From positions 62,001 through 126,000 of the forward strand of contig JACEFZ010011076.1 of assembly GCA_014155875.1 (NCBI GenBank): a stretch of 64,000 nt of DNA. Direction: 5' to 3'. The notes under the pieces were generated by a model that saw only the letters and a program-made list of their open reading frames with translations, had not been told where the DNA came from and made no database searches. The stretch comes from Cepaea nemoralis. Its lineage: Eukaryota > Mollusca > Gastropoda > Stylommatophora > Helicidae. Of this stretch, positions 22,835 to 33,027 are shown piece by piece; position 1 is the stretch's first letter, and each line of letters starts with the position of its first letter. The position numbers and the translations under genes are program-made.

Positions 22835-23310
22835 CATCAAGTCCTTTGCTCAACGTCGACCTTATTACAACCCGCCGGAAGTATTCTCGATCCGTTGCCA
22901 GATCCCGTACCTTATGCATGTTCATGCCCATGGTGACGTCATTGAGCTGTGTCCACCATTGTGTTGGTCAAAGCGGTCCCTCTTGTGAGAATTATGCCTT
23001 GCGTTCTCGCCCTTCTAAACTAGTGTGAAGGTTAATATATTCCACATATGTCAGTTTCCGAGACATGACGCTGCTTGTGGTCCACTTGTACTAGATGTCC
23101 GTATCTGGTACATTGCCAGCATGTTTCTTCTTCTTCATCCACAATATTCTTAGAAAATGTCTGTAACATTTTTATTCAAAAGCCTCGAGTTTCTTCTCCA
23201 GTGTTTGTGAGATGGTCCATGATTCACAGTTGTATGTTACCACTGGAAAAATACACGTTCTTAGAATGTTTATTTTATTATTTGATGGCGTTTTACCATA
23301 TGTTGTTAAT
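22835..23310 (-). mobile_element. LINE ORF2 C-terminal fragment, decayed
   Basis: On the minus strand the frame first reads NKINILRTCIFPVVTYNCES then WTISQTLEKKLEAFE (23175-23295), the LLYGCESWT-type region after the LINE reverse transcriptase. After frameshifts it continues with QWWTQLNDVTMGMNMHK and VRDLATDREYFRRVV (~22850-22960), a typical ORF2 C-terminus. A weak GATGATGA tail follows at ~22830. The reverse-transcriptase palm is absent. It is a 5'-truncated, frameshifted remnant and its clade is not determined. Confidence 0.75.
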
Positions 23311-23370
23311 GTCTTTCACCCTCTACATTCACACGGAACATTCTTTTTAATTTAATTTGAACAGTCCCCA

Positions 23371-23371
<1 letters not shown>

Positions 23372-23417
<46 letters not shown>

Positions 23418-23470
23418 GCGTGCGTGCGCGTGCGTGAGTGCATGCGTGCGTGCGTGTGTGTGTGTGTGTT
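23372..23470. repeat. (GT)n microsatellite with GCGT interruptions
   Basis: (GT)n at 23372-23412, then (GCGT)-rich and again (GT)n to 23469. The open frame before it has no recognised content. Confidence 0.97.
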
Positions 23471-23620
23471 AAAAATATAATTAATTAGGGAATATTGTTT
23501 TCAACATTTATGTATTATAACTGGGATGTTTAATGCCGTTTACAGTATTTCAGATAATGTGTATTTGATGTATTTATACTTATCATGGTGCAAATGTTGT
23601 ATTGGTGATACCTCTCATCT

Positions 23621-23785
23621 GAACTAGGAAGGCCGAGAGATGAATCATGCTGCATGAGCAACATATGGTCTCTACTATTCCGCCCAGGTTTTGTGCTATG
23701 GAGAGTACAAAATGCCTTTATCTGGAAGGGAAATGTAACAAACTATCGTCTGTCAAAACAGGCAAGGTGCCAGTTAAGGGCAATT
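23621..23785 (+). repeat. Dispersed repeat, copy 2
   Basis: The first part matches 17085-17170. A later part, ACTATCGTCTGTCAAAACAG then GCAAGGTGCC (23743-23774), matches the 3' flank of the LINE at 41606-41639 (ACTATCGTCTGTCAAGACGG, GCAAGGTGCC), so this may be a LINE 3' untranslated region. Confidence 0.5.
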
Positions 23786-23799
23786 AAAAAAATGTGTTG

Positions 23800-24030
23800 C
23801 GTATCCTTTACAGGACGTCGCTGTCAACATAAGCATCTTTCAGCTGATTGTTGATTTCTTGGCGTGATAACGCTCAGTAGTTTGCCATTGCTTTCTAAGC
23901 GGCCGGCTCATTTATCTCGCAAGTCACCAGCGTAGGTAGAACCGCTTCCAATTCTCGCGCGCTCTAAGACCCTGCGTGGATAAACGGGATTACGGAGAAA
24001 GTCGTGTAACTCCTCGGCCAGAGAGACCGG
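23800..24030 (-). mobile_element. tRNA-headed SINE, family A
   Basis: On the minus strand: head GCCGGTCTCTCTGGCCGAGG, body with AGAAAGCAATGGCAAACTAC, 3' end GACAGCGACGTCCTGTAAAG. Full length (about 230 bp). Its 3' end abuts an A-rich stretch on that strand. Confidence 0.85.
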
Positions 24031-24163
24031 CTAAAGACAATTGTGAAAGTTTTATCGCTGTGAGTTCCTTCCTTTTTTATATGACACGGAAGTTTTATAC
24101 TTGTCTATGCCATGGTGTCTAAATAAATGTAACCCTTCTATACTACACTTCCTATAAACTTCT

Positions 24164-24165
<2 letters not shown>

Positions 24166-24250
<85 letters not shown>
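24166..24250. repeat. (TC)n microsatellite
   Basis: An uninterrupted run of about 40 TC units. Confidence 0.98.
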
Positions 24251-24252
<2 letters not shown>

Positions 24253-24599
24253 GTTTAAAAGGACCTTACCTTTCATTTTATAATCCGTGACCAATTGGTG
24301 AAATTATAATTGTCTGCAATCCGTGTCTGAAAGAAATCAAAGATATCAATTGGTAAGTGTGAAATGGTCTTTGACATTTCTGTTACAACGTTAGTGAGCA
24401 TATTTACTCTTGAAGAACGTGAGAATTGTCCCATTCTGTGTGTTTGATGTTTATTTCTCTTTGATAGTCCGTAAATGCTGAAATATACTGGAAGCTTATA
24501 TGTGAAAGTTTCTACATGCGCTTATCAAGTCCTATTCAATAAACAAAAACACAACCGTAGCCTGTGCATCATCTTCAACATCGTGATGTGTTTTGTCGA

Positions 24600-25225
24600 T
24601 AGGCGAGGATGGCCAGTATTCGACATGTCGCACGATCATCAGTCTTGGATCAAATGTGCATTCTTGTTCCGATTATACTATATAGCCAGGTTATCGGGGT
24701 GTGTATCTATTTGTCTTCCCGTTGATCTTCTCCCATCAAACTTACCTGTTGTGACTAAGTTTTCAAGTTTATTTCTCATAATATTGTGCTCGAAATTCTG
24801 GACTGTCTTCGTCTAATTTATCTAATCTATTATTTCCATTTGTTTCTTGAATGACTGCATCTTTTATTTTTCTGTCCTCCCATGTTATTCTCTGCATTTT
24901 CTCTAGAAACTACATTATTATCCCCATTAGATGTTTCTCATCTTGTCTGTCTACTGTCCTTGTTTCATATGCATGCAACACCTTGTCCTCACTGCAGTTG
25001 AACAATGTTTTATTGGGTGAGTATGCTTTCCATGTGGCAAAAGGCTGCCTTTGCCAAGACAATTATTGTTCTAATCGAAACAAGGCAGATTTTATCACAT
25101 GTTATAACTTTTCCAAGAAGACTGTGTCGACTCACATGGTTAAGAATTCTCTCATTTATAGAGATGTTACATTCCGGTATCTCATTCTGCTTGGAGACTG
25201 CGGCAGCGCTACGGTTAGACACTCT
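24600..25225 (-). mobile_element. LINE ORF2 C-terminal fragment, decayed
   Basis: Minus-strand frame 25010-25222 reads as the post-RT region of a LINE: ECNISINERILNHVS near the start, LLGKVITCDKIC, then LAKAAFCHMESILT. Beyond a stop, other frames continue with MQRITWEDRKIKDAV and NLVTTGKFDGRRSTGRQ (~24730-24900), which follow in order in such proteins. It has several stops and frameshifts and belongs to the same broad group as 41930-42663. Confidence 0.72.
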
Positions 25226-25268
25226 CCTGCCAGCCCGGTGTCATGGGTTCCTTCATTTATTTGAGATT

Positions 25269-25381
25269 ATAAGTCACCAACGCGGCGAGAACCGCTACCA
25301 ATTCTCGCGCGCTGCGTTACCTTACGTGGATAAATGGGATTACGGAGAAAGTTCGTTTAGTGCCTAGGCCAGGGAGACCGG
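25269..25381 (-). mobile_element. tRNA-headed SINE, family A, head only
   Basis: On the minus strand it runs from GCCGGTCTCCCTGGCCTAGG through the tRNA-like part to TTGGTGACTTAT, where it stops. The AGAAAGCAATGG body is absent. It is directly preceded on that strand by a (CA)n run. Confidence 0.8.
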
Positions 25382-25384
25382 CAT

Positions 25385-25525
25385 ACATATATATGTGTGT
25401 GTGTGGGTGTGTGTGTGTATATGTGTGCGCGCGCTCGTGGGCGTGTGCGTGCGTGCGTGCGTGTGTGTGTGTGTATGTCCATGTCCATGTATGTATATAC
25501 ACACATACACGAACACACATATTTC
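25385..25525. repeat. (GT)n and (GCGT)n microsatellite
   Basis: (GT)n, GCGCGC and (GCGT)n words to about 25480, then alternating CA-rich sequence. Repetitive frames over it are artefacts. Confidence 0.93.
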
Positions 25526-26578
25526 ACATAATCACACAAGTGAATTGCATAAGCAAAGAATGTAACACAATATTACATTACCAAAAACGCGTCTTTTGTC
25601 TCAAGTTCGCTCATTGTTTGTTTCTATGTAAAGACAAATAAGATCAAATTAGCTTCCCATCAATAGAAACTCGCCGGAGGATATAATTTATTCCCCCGTG
25701 GGAATTTGAACACTTTTCACGAGACCAAACAGGCCATCCTTTATGCAAATGAGGTACTGGCTGATGGAATGTCGGCGCTTGCAGATCACGGACAATCGCT
25801 CTAGGAAATCACATGTACCCATTTACAAGTAGAATGGGGATAATGCCTGATGCCGGTGCCACGTGAAAGCCCGCTGGCGCCTACACGACAGTCTAAAAGG
25901 TAATCTCACAGCAGACACTGTGAGGGGATGTGAATTGATAAATCTGCACATATATTAGGTCACTGTATTACACGGTAAGGTTACTAGCACCTTTATCACC
26001 ATTATTCCGTTTCACAAAACACTCTGGTGTCCATTAAGGATAGTGAGTTGGTCCCAGGGTCGTTTAGGGTAAGAAAATCCTTGCTCTTTTTGTGTTGAAC
26101 GTAAACCTGGTCTTTTGTATGTAAAGAACTCAGTTCGGTGGAACCTATAGCCAGTGATAAATTGTATGTCCAATGGAATCCCAATTTCATTCTTATCTCC
26201 GCTATGTAGTCTCCAAATTGTTCGTTTTCACACATACACAGAGATAAACAAAGCAATGGACACTAACAGATCTTTGTGGTCGTTATATCAATGACAAATG
26301 TAATAGATGGTGTCATAAAATAATTCTAAAAAGTCACATAGAAAGAAGCCTGTCGTGGGTATGCGATCATCTTATTTTATAGGACTGAGTGCGTGCAGAA
26401 ACAGACGACCAGTCTTTCCCTCCCGTAGCGAACGACGAGAGTAATCATTGAAAACTTGTCCTACCGCACTCATGTGATTTTCAGTTAAGCGTCCTAAACG
26501 TGACTTCAACGTTCACACCATGGCAGGATGCTGACCGCATCACCCACCCTGGTGTCGACTTTTGTTTTTTTTTTTTGC
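25526..26578. other. No gene seen
   Basis: Ordinary sequence. An 84-residue minus-strand frame at 26002-26256 has no recognised motif. A T-rich run at 26561-26576 is probably the A tail of the minus-strand SINE that follows. Confidence 0.4.
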
Positions 26579-26787
26579 TTATCCCTTTTACAGGACATTG
26601 CAGTCAACACCAACATTTTTCAGCTGCTGTTGATGTCTTGGCAAGTTTTACGTTCAGTAGTTTGCCATTGCTTTCTGAACGACCGGCTCACATATCTTTC
26701 CGTAAGAAACCAGCGCGACGCGATCTGCTACCAAATCTTGCGCAGCTGTGTTTCAAACATAGTATACGGGATTAAGAATAGCGTTGG
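26579..26787 (-). mobile_element. tRNA-headed SINE, family A, truncated at its head
   Basis: On the minus strand the body (AGAAAGCAATGGCAAACTAC) and the 3' end GACTGCAATGTCCTGTAAAA with a poly-A tail (26561-26576 as T) are clear. The head is damaged: AACGCTATTCTTAATCCCG corresponds to the start of the tRNA-like part, and the GCCGGTCTC start lies beyond an intervening 97-bp repeat, at ~26888-26895. Confidence 0.75.
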
Positions 26788-26884
26788 AGCAAATATTCTA
26801 AAAGTTGTCACTAAGAATATCAACAAAGCAGTGAAAAATGTTGAACTTATGTATGGGGCATGTTGTAATGAATCTCTTCTCTTC
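26788..26884 (+). repeat. 97-bp dispersed repeat D, copy 1
   Basis: AGCAAATATTCTAAAAGTTG, then GTCACTAA, then GGCATGTTGTAATGAATCTC and TTCTCTT. The same sequence is at 28449-28544. Here it lies inside a family A SINE, between its body and the GAGACCGGCG of its head. Confidence 0.75.
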
Positions 26885-27299
26885 AAGGGAGACCGGCGTG
26901 TGGTGTCGACTGGTCTATACACATTTAAGTCTAGGATCATATGTCCCATACGACTTCAGGCGTTTAAAGGGGCTCTTTGTTATGTTTTGTTTGTTTACAA
27001 ACTAGGCAGGTTGAGAACCGCATAAACATAACAAATAGAAGATCTACCTTTTATCTCTCGCAGAGATGACCTTCGTATTCCCGGGGTCCCTCAGCTCCGC
27101 GAGTTTAACAATAGAAACGTTTTACTGAATACGGACATGGAAACAACAACAATTATAAGATACACACAAACAAAGGAAGAAACATGAAACACTTGCTGCA
27201 TGTCGACTAATATCTATCTATATCAAGGATAAAACAAACGCAATTATCCCCAAGAAACAAGACCAGACAAAGCAATATAAAATGAGCAAATAGTCTAAC

Positions 27300-27339
27300 A
27301 CACGCACGCACGCGCACACACACACACACACACACGCGC

Positions 27340-27417
<78 letters not shown>
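27300..27417. repeat. (CA)n-(TA)n microsatellite
   Basis: CA/CG-rich run to 27339, then (TA)n to 27412, directly 5' of a SINE. Confidence 0.97.
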
Positions 27418-27638
27418 GCCGGCTTCCTGGCCTAGAGGTTAGCGACTTTTTTCCGTAATCTCGTATACTCTCGTGAGTAACGTGACGACGGTGAGAATCA
27501 GCAATGGTTCGAATCGCGTCGTTAACTCACGAGGTATGTGAGCTGGCCACTCAGAAAGCAATGGCAAACTACTGAGCGTAATCTTGCCAAGAAATCAACA
27601 ATCAGCTGAAAGATGCTGATGTTGACAGCAATGTCCTG

Positions 27639-27641
<3 letters not shown>
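27418..27641 (+). mobile_element. tRNA-headed SINE, family A
   Basis: Head GCCGGCTTCCTGGCCTAGAG with an A box; B box GGTTCGAATCGCG (27507-27519) at tRNA spacing. The body has AGAAAGCAATGGCAAACTAC and CTTGCCAAGAAATCAACAAT, and the 3' end is GACAGCAATGTCCTGTTA. This is the best-preserved copy. (TA)n runs lie on both sides; the right one starts directly at its 3' end. Confidence 0.9.

Positions 27642-27722
<81 letters not shown>
27642..27722. repeat. (TA)n microsatellite
   Basis: TA run with one phase break near 27694, directly attached to the SINE 3' end. Confidence 0.97.
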
Positions 27723-28448
27723 AGTGTGTGTGGAGAAAGGGGTGGTCGAAATGGATCACTTCTGATAACCAGAAACCTTCTATTGAGCTTGCTCTATGGT
27801 GCGGTTGTTATCACCGACATGAGCAGATAGTCTAGCAAACTATGTGCACAATTATAGGTGTGGTAATGAAAGAAGGCAATAATAGTTAACAAAACCTGGA
27901 TACGATAATCACAAATTAACACTGGTATTTTGAGAAGTTAGCCACACCGCGGCCAAAGACTTCCTATTAATGTAGTGTGAAACTGCATAGGGATTGTAAA
28001 TGTGGAAAATTAACATTATCTGTATAAGTAGGAATGTAAGAAACAATAATAGTTACTAAATACGGATACATATAAAAGAAGGCGTTTACCATTAAAAACA
28101 CGACCCTGATAACTACGGAACCGTCACGACAGAGAGCGCTCAATCCGCGCTAAATAAAAACGCGCGTAACGTAACAGTGATTGAATGCCCAGCAACCGCG
28201 TTATTAAGCGTGTTTGCTGCCACTACACCATGGAAACCCCGAAAGCTGACCTTCAATTAGGCTAACACTAGCCAAAGAATAGATGGCATTTAGGGCACAA
28301 AGACGAGGACCAAATAAAAGTCTTCATTCTGGGACGTTAATGTCTCGCGTCCCTCCAGGTTTGGCAGACACAATCAATCAGAAAGCCTTATTTATGCTGT
28401 GAGCTGGCAGTGACGAAGCACCCATCAGATTCTCTACACTCTAAAAGT
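27723..28448. other. No gene seen
   Basis: Ordinary sequence with short frames only. GATACGATAATCAC and GGATACATATAAAAG follow similar AATAATAGTTAMYAAA words near 27880 and 28045, suggesting an old duplication. Confidence 0.35.
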
Positions 28449-28544
28449 AGCAAATATTCTAAAAGTTGTCACTAACAGTAGCATCAAAGCAGTGGAGAAT
28501 GTTGACCTTGGGTAGTTGGCATGTTGTAATGAATCTCTTCTCTT
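28449..28544 (+). repeat. Dispersed repeat D, copy 2
   Basis: Matches 26788-26884 from AGCAAATATTCTAAAAGTTG to GAATCTCTTCTCTT, with a few substitutions in the centre. No adjacent family A SINE body was seen here. Confidence 0.75.
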
Positions 28545-28626
28545 GTTAAACCAACACACTTAGAAACACTGGCATGTGGCATTATTCCGTTTTAAGAGTT
28601 GTGTCAAGCTTTAACTGATTAAGTGG

Positions 28627-28657
<31 letters not shown>

Positions 28658-28659
28658 AA
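28627..28659. repeat. (C)n(A)n homopolymer pair
   Basis: A run of about 21 C followed directly by about 12 A. Exact lengths are unreliable in any assembly. Confidence 0.9.
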
Positions 28660-28939
28660 GTAGGTTGGGACCAAACATGGTACACAATTAAATAAAGTAT
28701 TGTACTGTAAATTTCCATTCAGTGTGCATGAAACTGCAGAAGATACCACGAAACAAAACAAATATTACGATGAGCCTAGGATGGCCATATATCGTCCTTC
28801 TCTCCAAATGGGAAGTCACATTTTGGGATATATTATCCTTCGACACTAAATAAGGGAAAACCACATAATTTCACCGTACATCTAGCGCTATGAGAATGAA
28901 CGTCCGTAAGCTAATTATTGGGTGATTAGTGTTGTTACA

Positions 28940-31900
28940 TCAATGTGTCGATACAGGAAGCTGTGGTAGCGTTGTTGGTAGAACCTGCGGCAGCGTTGTT
29001 GGCAGAAGCTGCGGTAGCGTTGTTGGCAGAAGCTGAGATAGTGTTGCTGGTAGAACCTGTGGTAGAAGCTGCGGTAGAAGCTGTGGTAGCGTTGTTGGCA
29101 GAAGCTGCGGCAGCGTTGTTGGCAGAAGCTGAGATAGTGTTGCTGGTAGAACCTGTGGTAGAAGCTGCGGTAGCGTAGTTGGTAGAAGCTGCGGTAGCGT
29201 TGTTGGAAGAAGCTGAGATAATGTTGCTGGTAGAACCTGTGGTAGAAGCTGCGGTAGCGTAGTTGGTAGAAGCTGCGGTAGCGTTGTTGGCAGAAGCTGC
29301 GGCAGCGTTGTTGGAAAAAGCTGAGATAATGTTGCTGGTAGAACCTGTGGTAGAAGCTGCGGTAGCGTAGTTGGTAGAAGCTGCGGTAGCATTGTTGGTA
29401 GAAGCTGTGGTAGCGTTGTTGGTAGAAGCTGTGGTAGCGTTGTTGGCAGAAGCTGCGGTAGCGTTGTTGGTAGAAGCTGCGGTAGCATTGTTGGTAGAAG
29501 CTGTGGTAGCGTTGTTGGTAGAAGCTGTGGTAGCGTTGTTGGCAGAAGCTGCGGTAGCCTTGTTGGTAGATGCTGCGGTAGCGTTGTTGGTAGAAGCTGC
29601 GGTAGCATTGTTGGTAGAAGCTGCGGTAGAAGCTGTGGTAGCGTTGTTGGCAGAAGCTGCGGCAGCGTTGTTGGAAGAAGCTGAGATAGTGTTGCTGGTA
29701 GAACCTGTGGTAGAAGCTGCGGTAGCGTAGTTGGTAGAAGCTGCGGTAGCGTAGTTGGTAGAAGCTGCGGTAGCATTGTTGGTAGAAGCTGTGGTAGCGT
29801 TGTTGGCAGAAGCTGCGGTAGCGTTGTTGGTAGAAGCTGCGGTAGCATTGTTGGTAGAAGCTGAGATAGTGTTGCTGGTAGAACCTGTGGTAGAAGCTGC
29901 GGTAGAAGCTGTGGTAGCGTTGTTGGCAGAAGCTGCGGCAGCGTTGTTGGAAGAAGCTGAGATAGTGTTGCTGGTAGAACCTGTGGTAGAAGCTGCGGTA
30001 GCGTAGTTGGTAGAAGCTGCGGTAGCATTGTTGGTAGAAGCTGTGGTAGCGTTGTTGGTAGAAGCTGTGGTAGCGTTGTTGGCAGAAGCTGCGGAAGCGT
30101 TGTTGGTAGAAGCTGCGGTAGCATTGTTGGTAGAAGATGTGGTAGCGTTGTTGGTAGAAGCTGTGGTAGCGTTGTTGGCAGAATCTGCGGTAGCGTTGTT
30201 GGTAGAAGCTGCGGTAGCGTTGTTGGTAGAAGCTGCGGTAGCGTTGTTGGTAGAAGCTGCGGTAGCGTTGTTGGTAGAAGCTGCGGTAGCGTTGTTGGTA
30301 GAAGCTGCGGTAGCGTTGTTGGTAGAAGCTGCGGTAGCGTTGTTGGTAGAAGCTGCGGTAGCATTGTTGGTAGAAGCTGCGGTAGCGTTGTTGGTAGAAG
30401 CTGTGGTTGCGTTGTTGGTAGAAGCTGCGGTAGCGTTGTTGGTAGAAGCTGCGGTAGCGTTGTTGGTAGAAGCTGCGGTAGCATTGTTGGTAGAAGCTGC
30501 GGTAGCATTGTTGGTAGAAGCTGCGGTAGCGTTGTTGGTAGAAGCTGCGGTAGCATTGTTGGTAGAAGCTGTGGTAGCGTTGTTGGTAGAAGCTGCGGTA
30601 GCGTTGTTGGTAGAAGCTGCGGTAGCGTTGTTGGTAGAAGCTGCGATAGCATTGTTGGTAAAAGCTGCGGTAGCGTTGTTGGTAGAAGCTGCGGTAGCGT
30701 TGTTGGTAGAAGCTGTGGTAGCATTGTTGGTAGAAGATGCGGTAGCGTTGTTGGTAGAAGCTGTGGTAGCGTTTTTGGTAGAAGCTGCGGTAGCGTTGTT
30801 GGTAGAAGCTGTGGTAACGTTGTTGGTAGAAGCTGCGGTAGCGGTGTTAGTAGAAGCTGCGGTAGCGTTGTTGGCAGAAGTTGCGGTAGTGTTGTTGGTA
30901 GAAGCTGCGGTAGTATAGTTTGTAGTAGCTGCGGTAGAAGTTGCGGTAGCGTTGTTGGTAGAAGCTGTGGTAGCGTTGTTGGTAGAAGCTGCGGTAGCGT
31001 TGTTGGTAGAAGTTGCGGTAGTATAGTTTGTAGTAGCTGCGGTAGAAGCTGCGGTAGCGTTGTTGGTAGAAGCTGCGGTAGCGTTGTTGGCAGAAGCTGC
31101 GGTAGCGTTGTTGGCAGAAGTTGCGGTAGCGTTGTTGGTAGAATCTGCGGTAGTATAGTTTGTAGTAGCTGCGGTAGAAGTTGCGGTAGCGTTGTTGGTA
31201 GAAGCTGCGGTAACGTTGTTGGTAGAAGTTGCGGTAGTATAGTTTGTAGTAGCTGCGGTAGCGTTGTTAGTAGAAGCTGCGGTAGAAGCTGAGGTAGAAG
31301 CTGCTGTAGCGTTGTTGGTAGAAGCTGAGGTAGAAGCTGCGGTAGCGTTGTTGGTAGAAGCTGTGGTAGCGTTTTTGGTAGAAGCTGCTGTAGAAACTGC
31401 AGTAGCGTTGCTAGTGGAGGATGCAGTAAAAACTGCGGTAGCGTTATTGGTAGAAGCTGCAGTAGCGTTGTTGGTAGAAGCTGTGGTAGCGTTTTTGGTA
31501 GAAGCTGTGGTAACGTTGTTGGTAGAAGCTGCGGTAGAAGCTGCGGTAGCGGTGTTAGTAGGAGTTGCGGTAGTATAGTTTGTAGTAGCTGCGGTAGAAG
31601 CTGCGGTAGCGTTGTTGGTAGAAGCTGCGGTAGCGTTGTTGGCAGAAGTTGCGGTAGCGTTGTTGGTAGAAGCTGCGGTAGTATAGTTTGTAGTAGCTGC
31701 GGTAGAAGTTGCGGTAGCGTTGTTGGTAGAAGCTGCGGTAGCGTTGTTGGTAGAAGTTGCGGTAGCGTTGTTGGTAGAAGTTGCGGTAGTATAGTTTGTA
31801 TTAGCTGCGGTAGAAGCTGCGATAGCGTTGTTGGTAGAAGCTGCGGTAGCGTTGTTGGCAGAAGCTGCGGTAGCGTTGTTGGCAGAAGTTGCGGTAGCGT

Positions 31901-32152
31901 TGTTGGTAGAAGCTGCGGTAGTATAGTTTGTAGTAGCTGCGGTAGAAGTTGCGGTAGCGTTGTTGGTAGAAGCTGCGGTAGCGTTGTTGGTAGAAGTTGC
32001 GGTAGTATAGTTTGTAGTAGCTGCGGTAGCGTTGTTAGTAGAAGCTGCGGTAGAAGCTGAGGTAGAAGCTGCTGTAGCTTTGTTGGTAGAAGCTGCAGTA
32101 GAAGCTGCGGTAACGTTGTTGGTAGAAGCTGCGGTAGATGCTGCGATAGCAT
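28940..32152 (-). CDS. Hypothetical 1070-residue Leu/Pro/Gln/Thr repeat frame (probably satellite-derived)
   Basis: An ATG-started, stop-free frame across almost all of the 24-bp minisatellite. It encodes about 130 copies of an eight-residue repeat, LPQLLPTT with variants such as LPQLLQTI and LPQVLPAT, and ends in LPQLPVSTH. The plus strand is broken repeatedly by TAG inside GCGTAGTTGG variants, whereas this frame is never broken over 3.2 kb. No signal peptide, splice signals or other domain were seen. A 24-bp unit without a stop codon in one frame keeps that frame open automatically while unit changes are multiples of three, so the frame alone is weak evidence. I regard a protein as unlikely but not excluded. 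Confidence 0.2.
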   Translation of the reverse strand: MLSQHLPQLLPTTLPQLLLQLLPTKLQQLLPQLLPQLLLTTLPQLLQTILPQLLPTTLPQLLPTTLPQLLPQLLQTILPQLLPTTLPQLLPTTLPQLLPTTLPQLLPTTLSQLLPQLIQTILPQLLPTTLPQLLPTTLPQLLPTTLPQLLPQLLQTILPQLLPTTLPQLLPTTLPQLLPTTLPQLLPQLLQTILPQLLLTPLPQLLPQLLPTTLPQLLPKTLPQLLPTTLLQLLPITLPQFLLHPPLATLLQFLQQLLPKTLPQLLPTTLPQLLPQLLPTTLQQLLPQLLPQLLLTTLPQLLQTILPQLLPTTLPQLLPTTLPQLLPQLLQTILPQILPTTLPQLLPTTLPQLLPTTLPQLLPTTLPQLLPQLLQTILPQLLPTTLPQLLPTTLPQLLPTTLPQLLPQLLQTILPQLLPTTLPQLLPTTLPQLLLTPLPQLLPTTLPQLLPTTLPQLLPKTLPQLLPTTLPHLLPTMLPQLLPTTLPQLLPTTLPQLLPTMLSQLLPTTLPQLLPTTLPQLLPTTLPQLLPTMLPQLLPTTLPQLLPTMLPQLLPTMLPQLLPTTLPQLLPTTLPQLLPTTQPQLLPTTLPQLLPTMLPQLLPTTLPQLLPTTLPQLLPTTLPQLLPTTLPQLLPTTLPQLLPTTLPQLLPTTLPQILPTTLPQLLPTTLPHLLPTMLPQLLPTTLPQLLPTTLPQLLPTTLPQLLPTMLPQLLPTTLPQLLPQVLPATLSQLLPTTLPQLLPTTLPQLLPQLLPQVLPATLSQLLPTMLPQLLPTTLPQLLPTTLPQLLPTMLPQLLPTTLPQLLPTTLPQLLPQVLPATLSQLLPTTLPQLLPTTLPQLLPQLLPTMLPQLLPTTLPQHLPTRLPQLLPTTLPQLLPTTLPQLLPTMLPQLLPTTLPQLLPTTLPQLLPTTLPQLLPTMLPQLLPTTLPQLLPQVLPATLSQLFPTTLPQLLPTTLPQLLPTTLPQLLPQVLPATLSQLLPTTLPQLLPTTLPQLLPQVLPATLSQLLPTTLPQLLPTTLPQLLPQLLPQVLPATLSQLLPTTLPQLLPTTLPQVLPTTLPQLPVSTH

Positions 32153-32615
32153 TGTTGCTAAACGGTGCGGTAGCGTTGTTGGTAGAAGCTGCGGTAGCGT
32201 TGTTGGTAGAAGCTGCGGTAGCGTTGCTGGTAGAACCTGCTGTACAAGCTGCGGTAGCGTTGTTGGTAGAAGCTGCGGTTGCGTTGTTGGTAGAAGCTGC
32301 GGTAGCGTTGGTGGTAGAAGCTGCGGTAGCGTTGATGGTAGAAGTTGCGGTAGCGTTGTTGGTAGAAGCTGCGGTAGTATAGTTATTGGTAGCGTTATTG
32401 GTAGAAGCTGCGGTAGCGTTGCTGGTAGAACCTGCGGTATAAGCTGAGGTAGCGTTGTTGGTAGAAGATGCGGTAGAAGCTGATGTAGCGTTGTTGGTAG
32501 AATCTGCGGTAGCTTTGTTGGTAGAAGCTGTGGTAGAAGCTGCGGTATTGTTGTTGGAAGAAGCTGTGACAGCGTTGATTATTGAAGCTGTGGTAGCGTT
32601 GTTGGCAGAAGCTCG
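28955..32615. repeat. 24-bp minisatellite with higher-order structure, 3.66 kb
   Basis: The basic unit is GCGGTAGCGTTGTTGGTAGA plus AGCT (24 bp). Variants are GTGG for GCGG, GCAG for GTAG, and inserted 9- or 15-base partial units, so most length changes are multiples of three. The left third carries periodic GAGATAGTGTTGCTGGTAGA units. The right part carries TATAGTTTGTAGTAGC units whose spacing pattern (about 109, 131, 84 bp) repeats after ~768 bp, which is 32 basic units. A long minus-strand frame runs through most of the array and is listed separately. Confidence 0.97.
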
Positions 32616-32840
32616 TCAGCCGCCCAGTGGTAATGGGGTCGATCCGCGACGCGGTGGATTTTTAATTGACCGAGCATTCTAGGTCGACCCACTCTATAAT
32701 TGGCACCAGGTAAAGTCTTGGGAAGTCAATGCGGCCCGCGTGATACCGACCACAGCACCCACCTAGTGCCGATTGGTTTATATAAATGTGGGTCGAGCAT
32801 CATATACCTAATATTCTTTAAGGCCTGTAAAAGGGATATT
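32616..32840 (+). mobile_element. SINE-like repeat, family C
   Basis: Starts CGTCAGCCGCCCAGTGGTAA with a possible B box GGGGTCGATCCGCG. It ends ACCTAGTGCCGATTGGTT, then GAGCATCATATACCTAATAT and TCTTTAAGGC. The tail matches the family C copy at 35131-35390 in order. It directly abuts the 24-bp array. Confidence 0.65.
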
Positions 32841-33027
32841 TACTTGTTTATTTAACTGATTGTAGATAGACACACACATTGTGTTTAAGTCCCGTAGCGG
32901 GATCCTTCCGTGGGCGTGTGAATGTTAAAACCACCACATAATTGTAGGTTCATGTGCATGAGGTATAGGTGGTCAGTCTCTTCCTTATTGTAGAGAGTAG
33001 CAAGAGCTGACATCGAACCCTTGCCCA

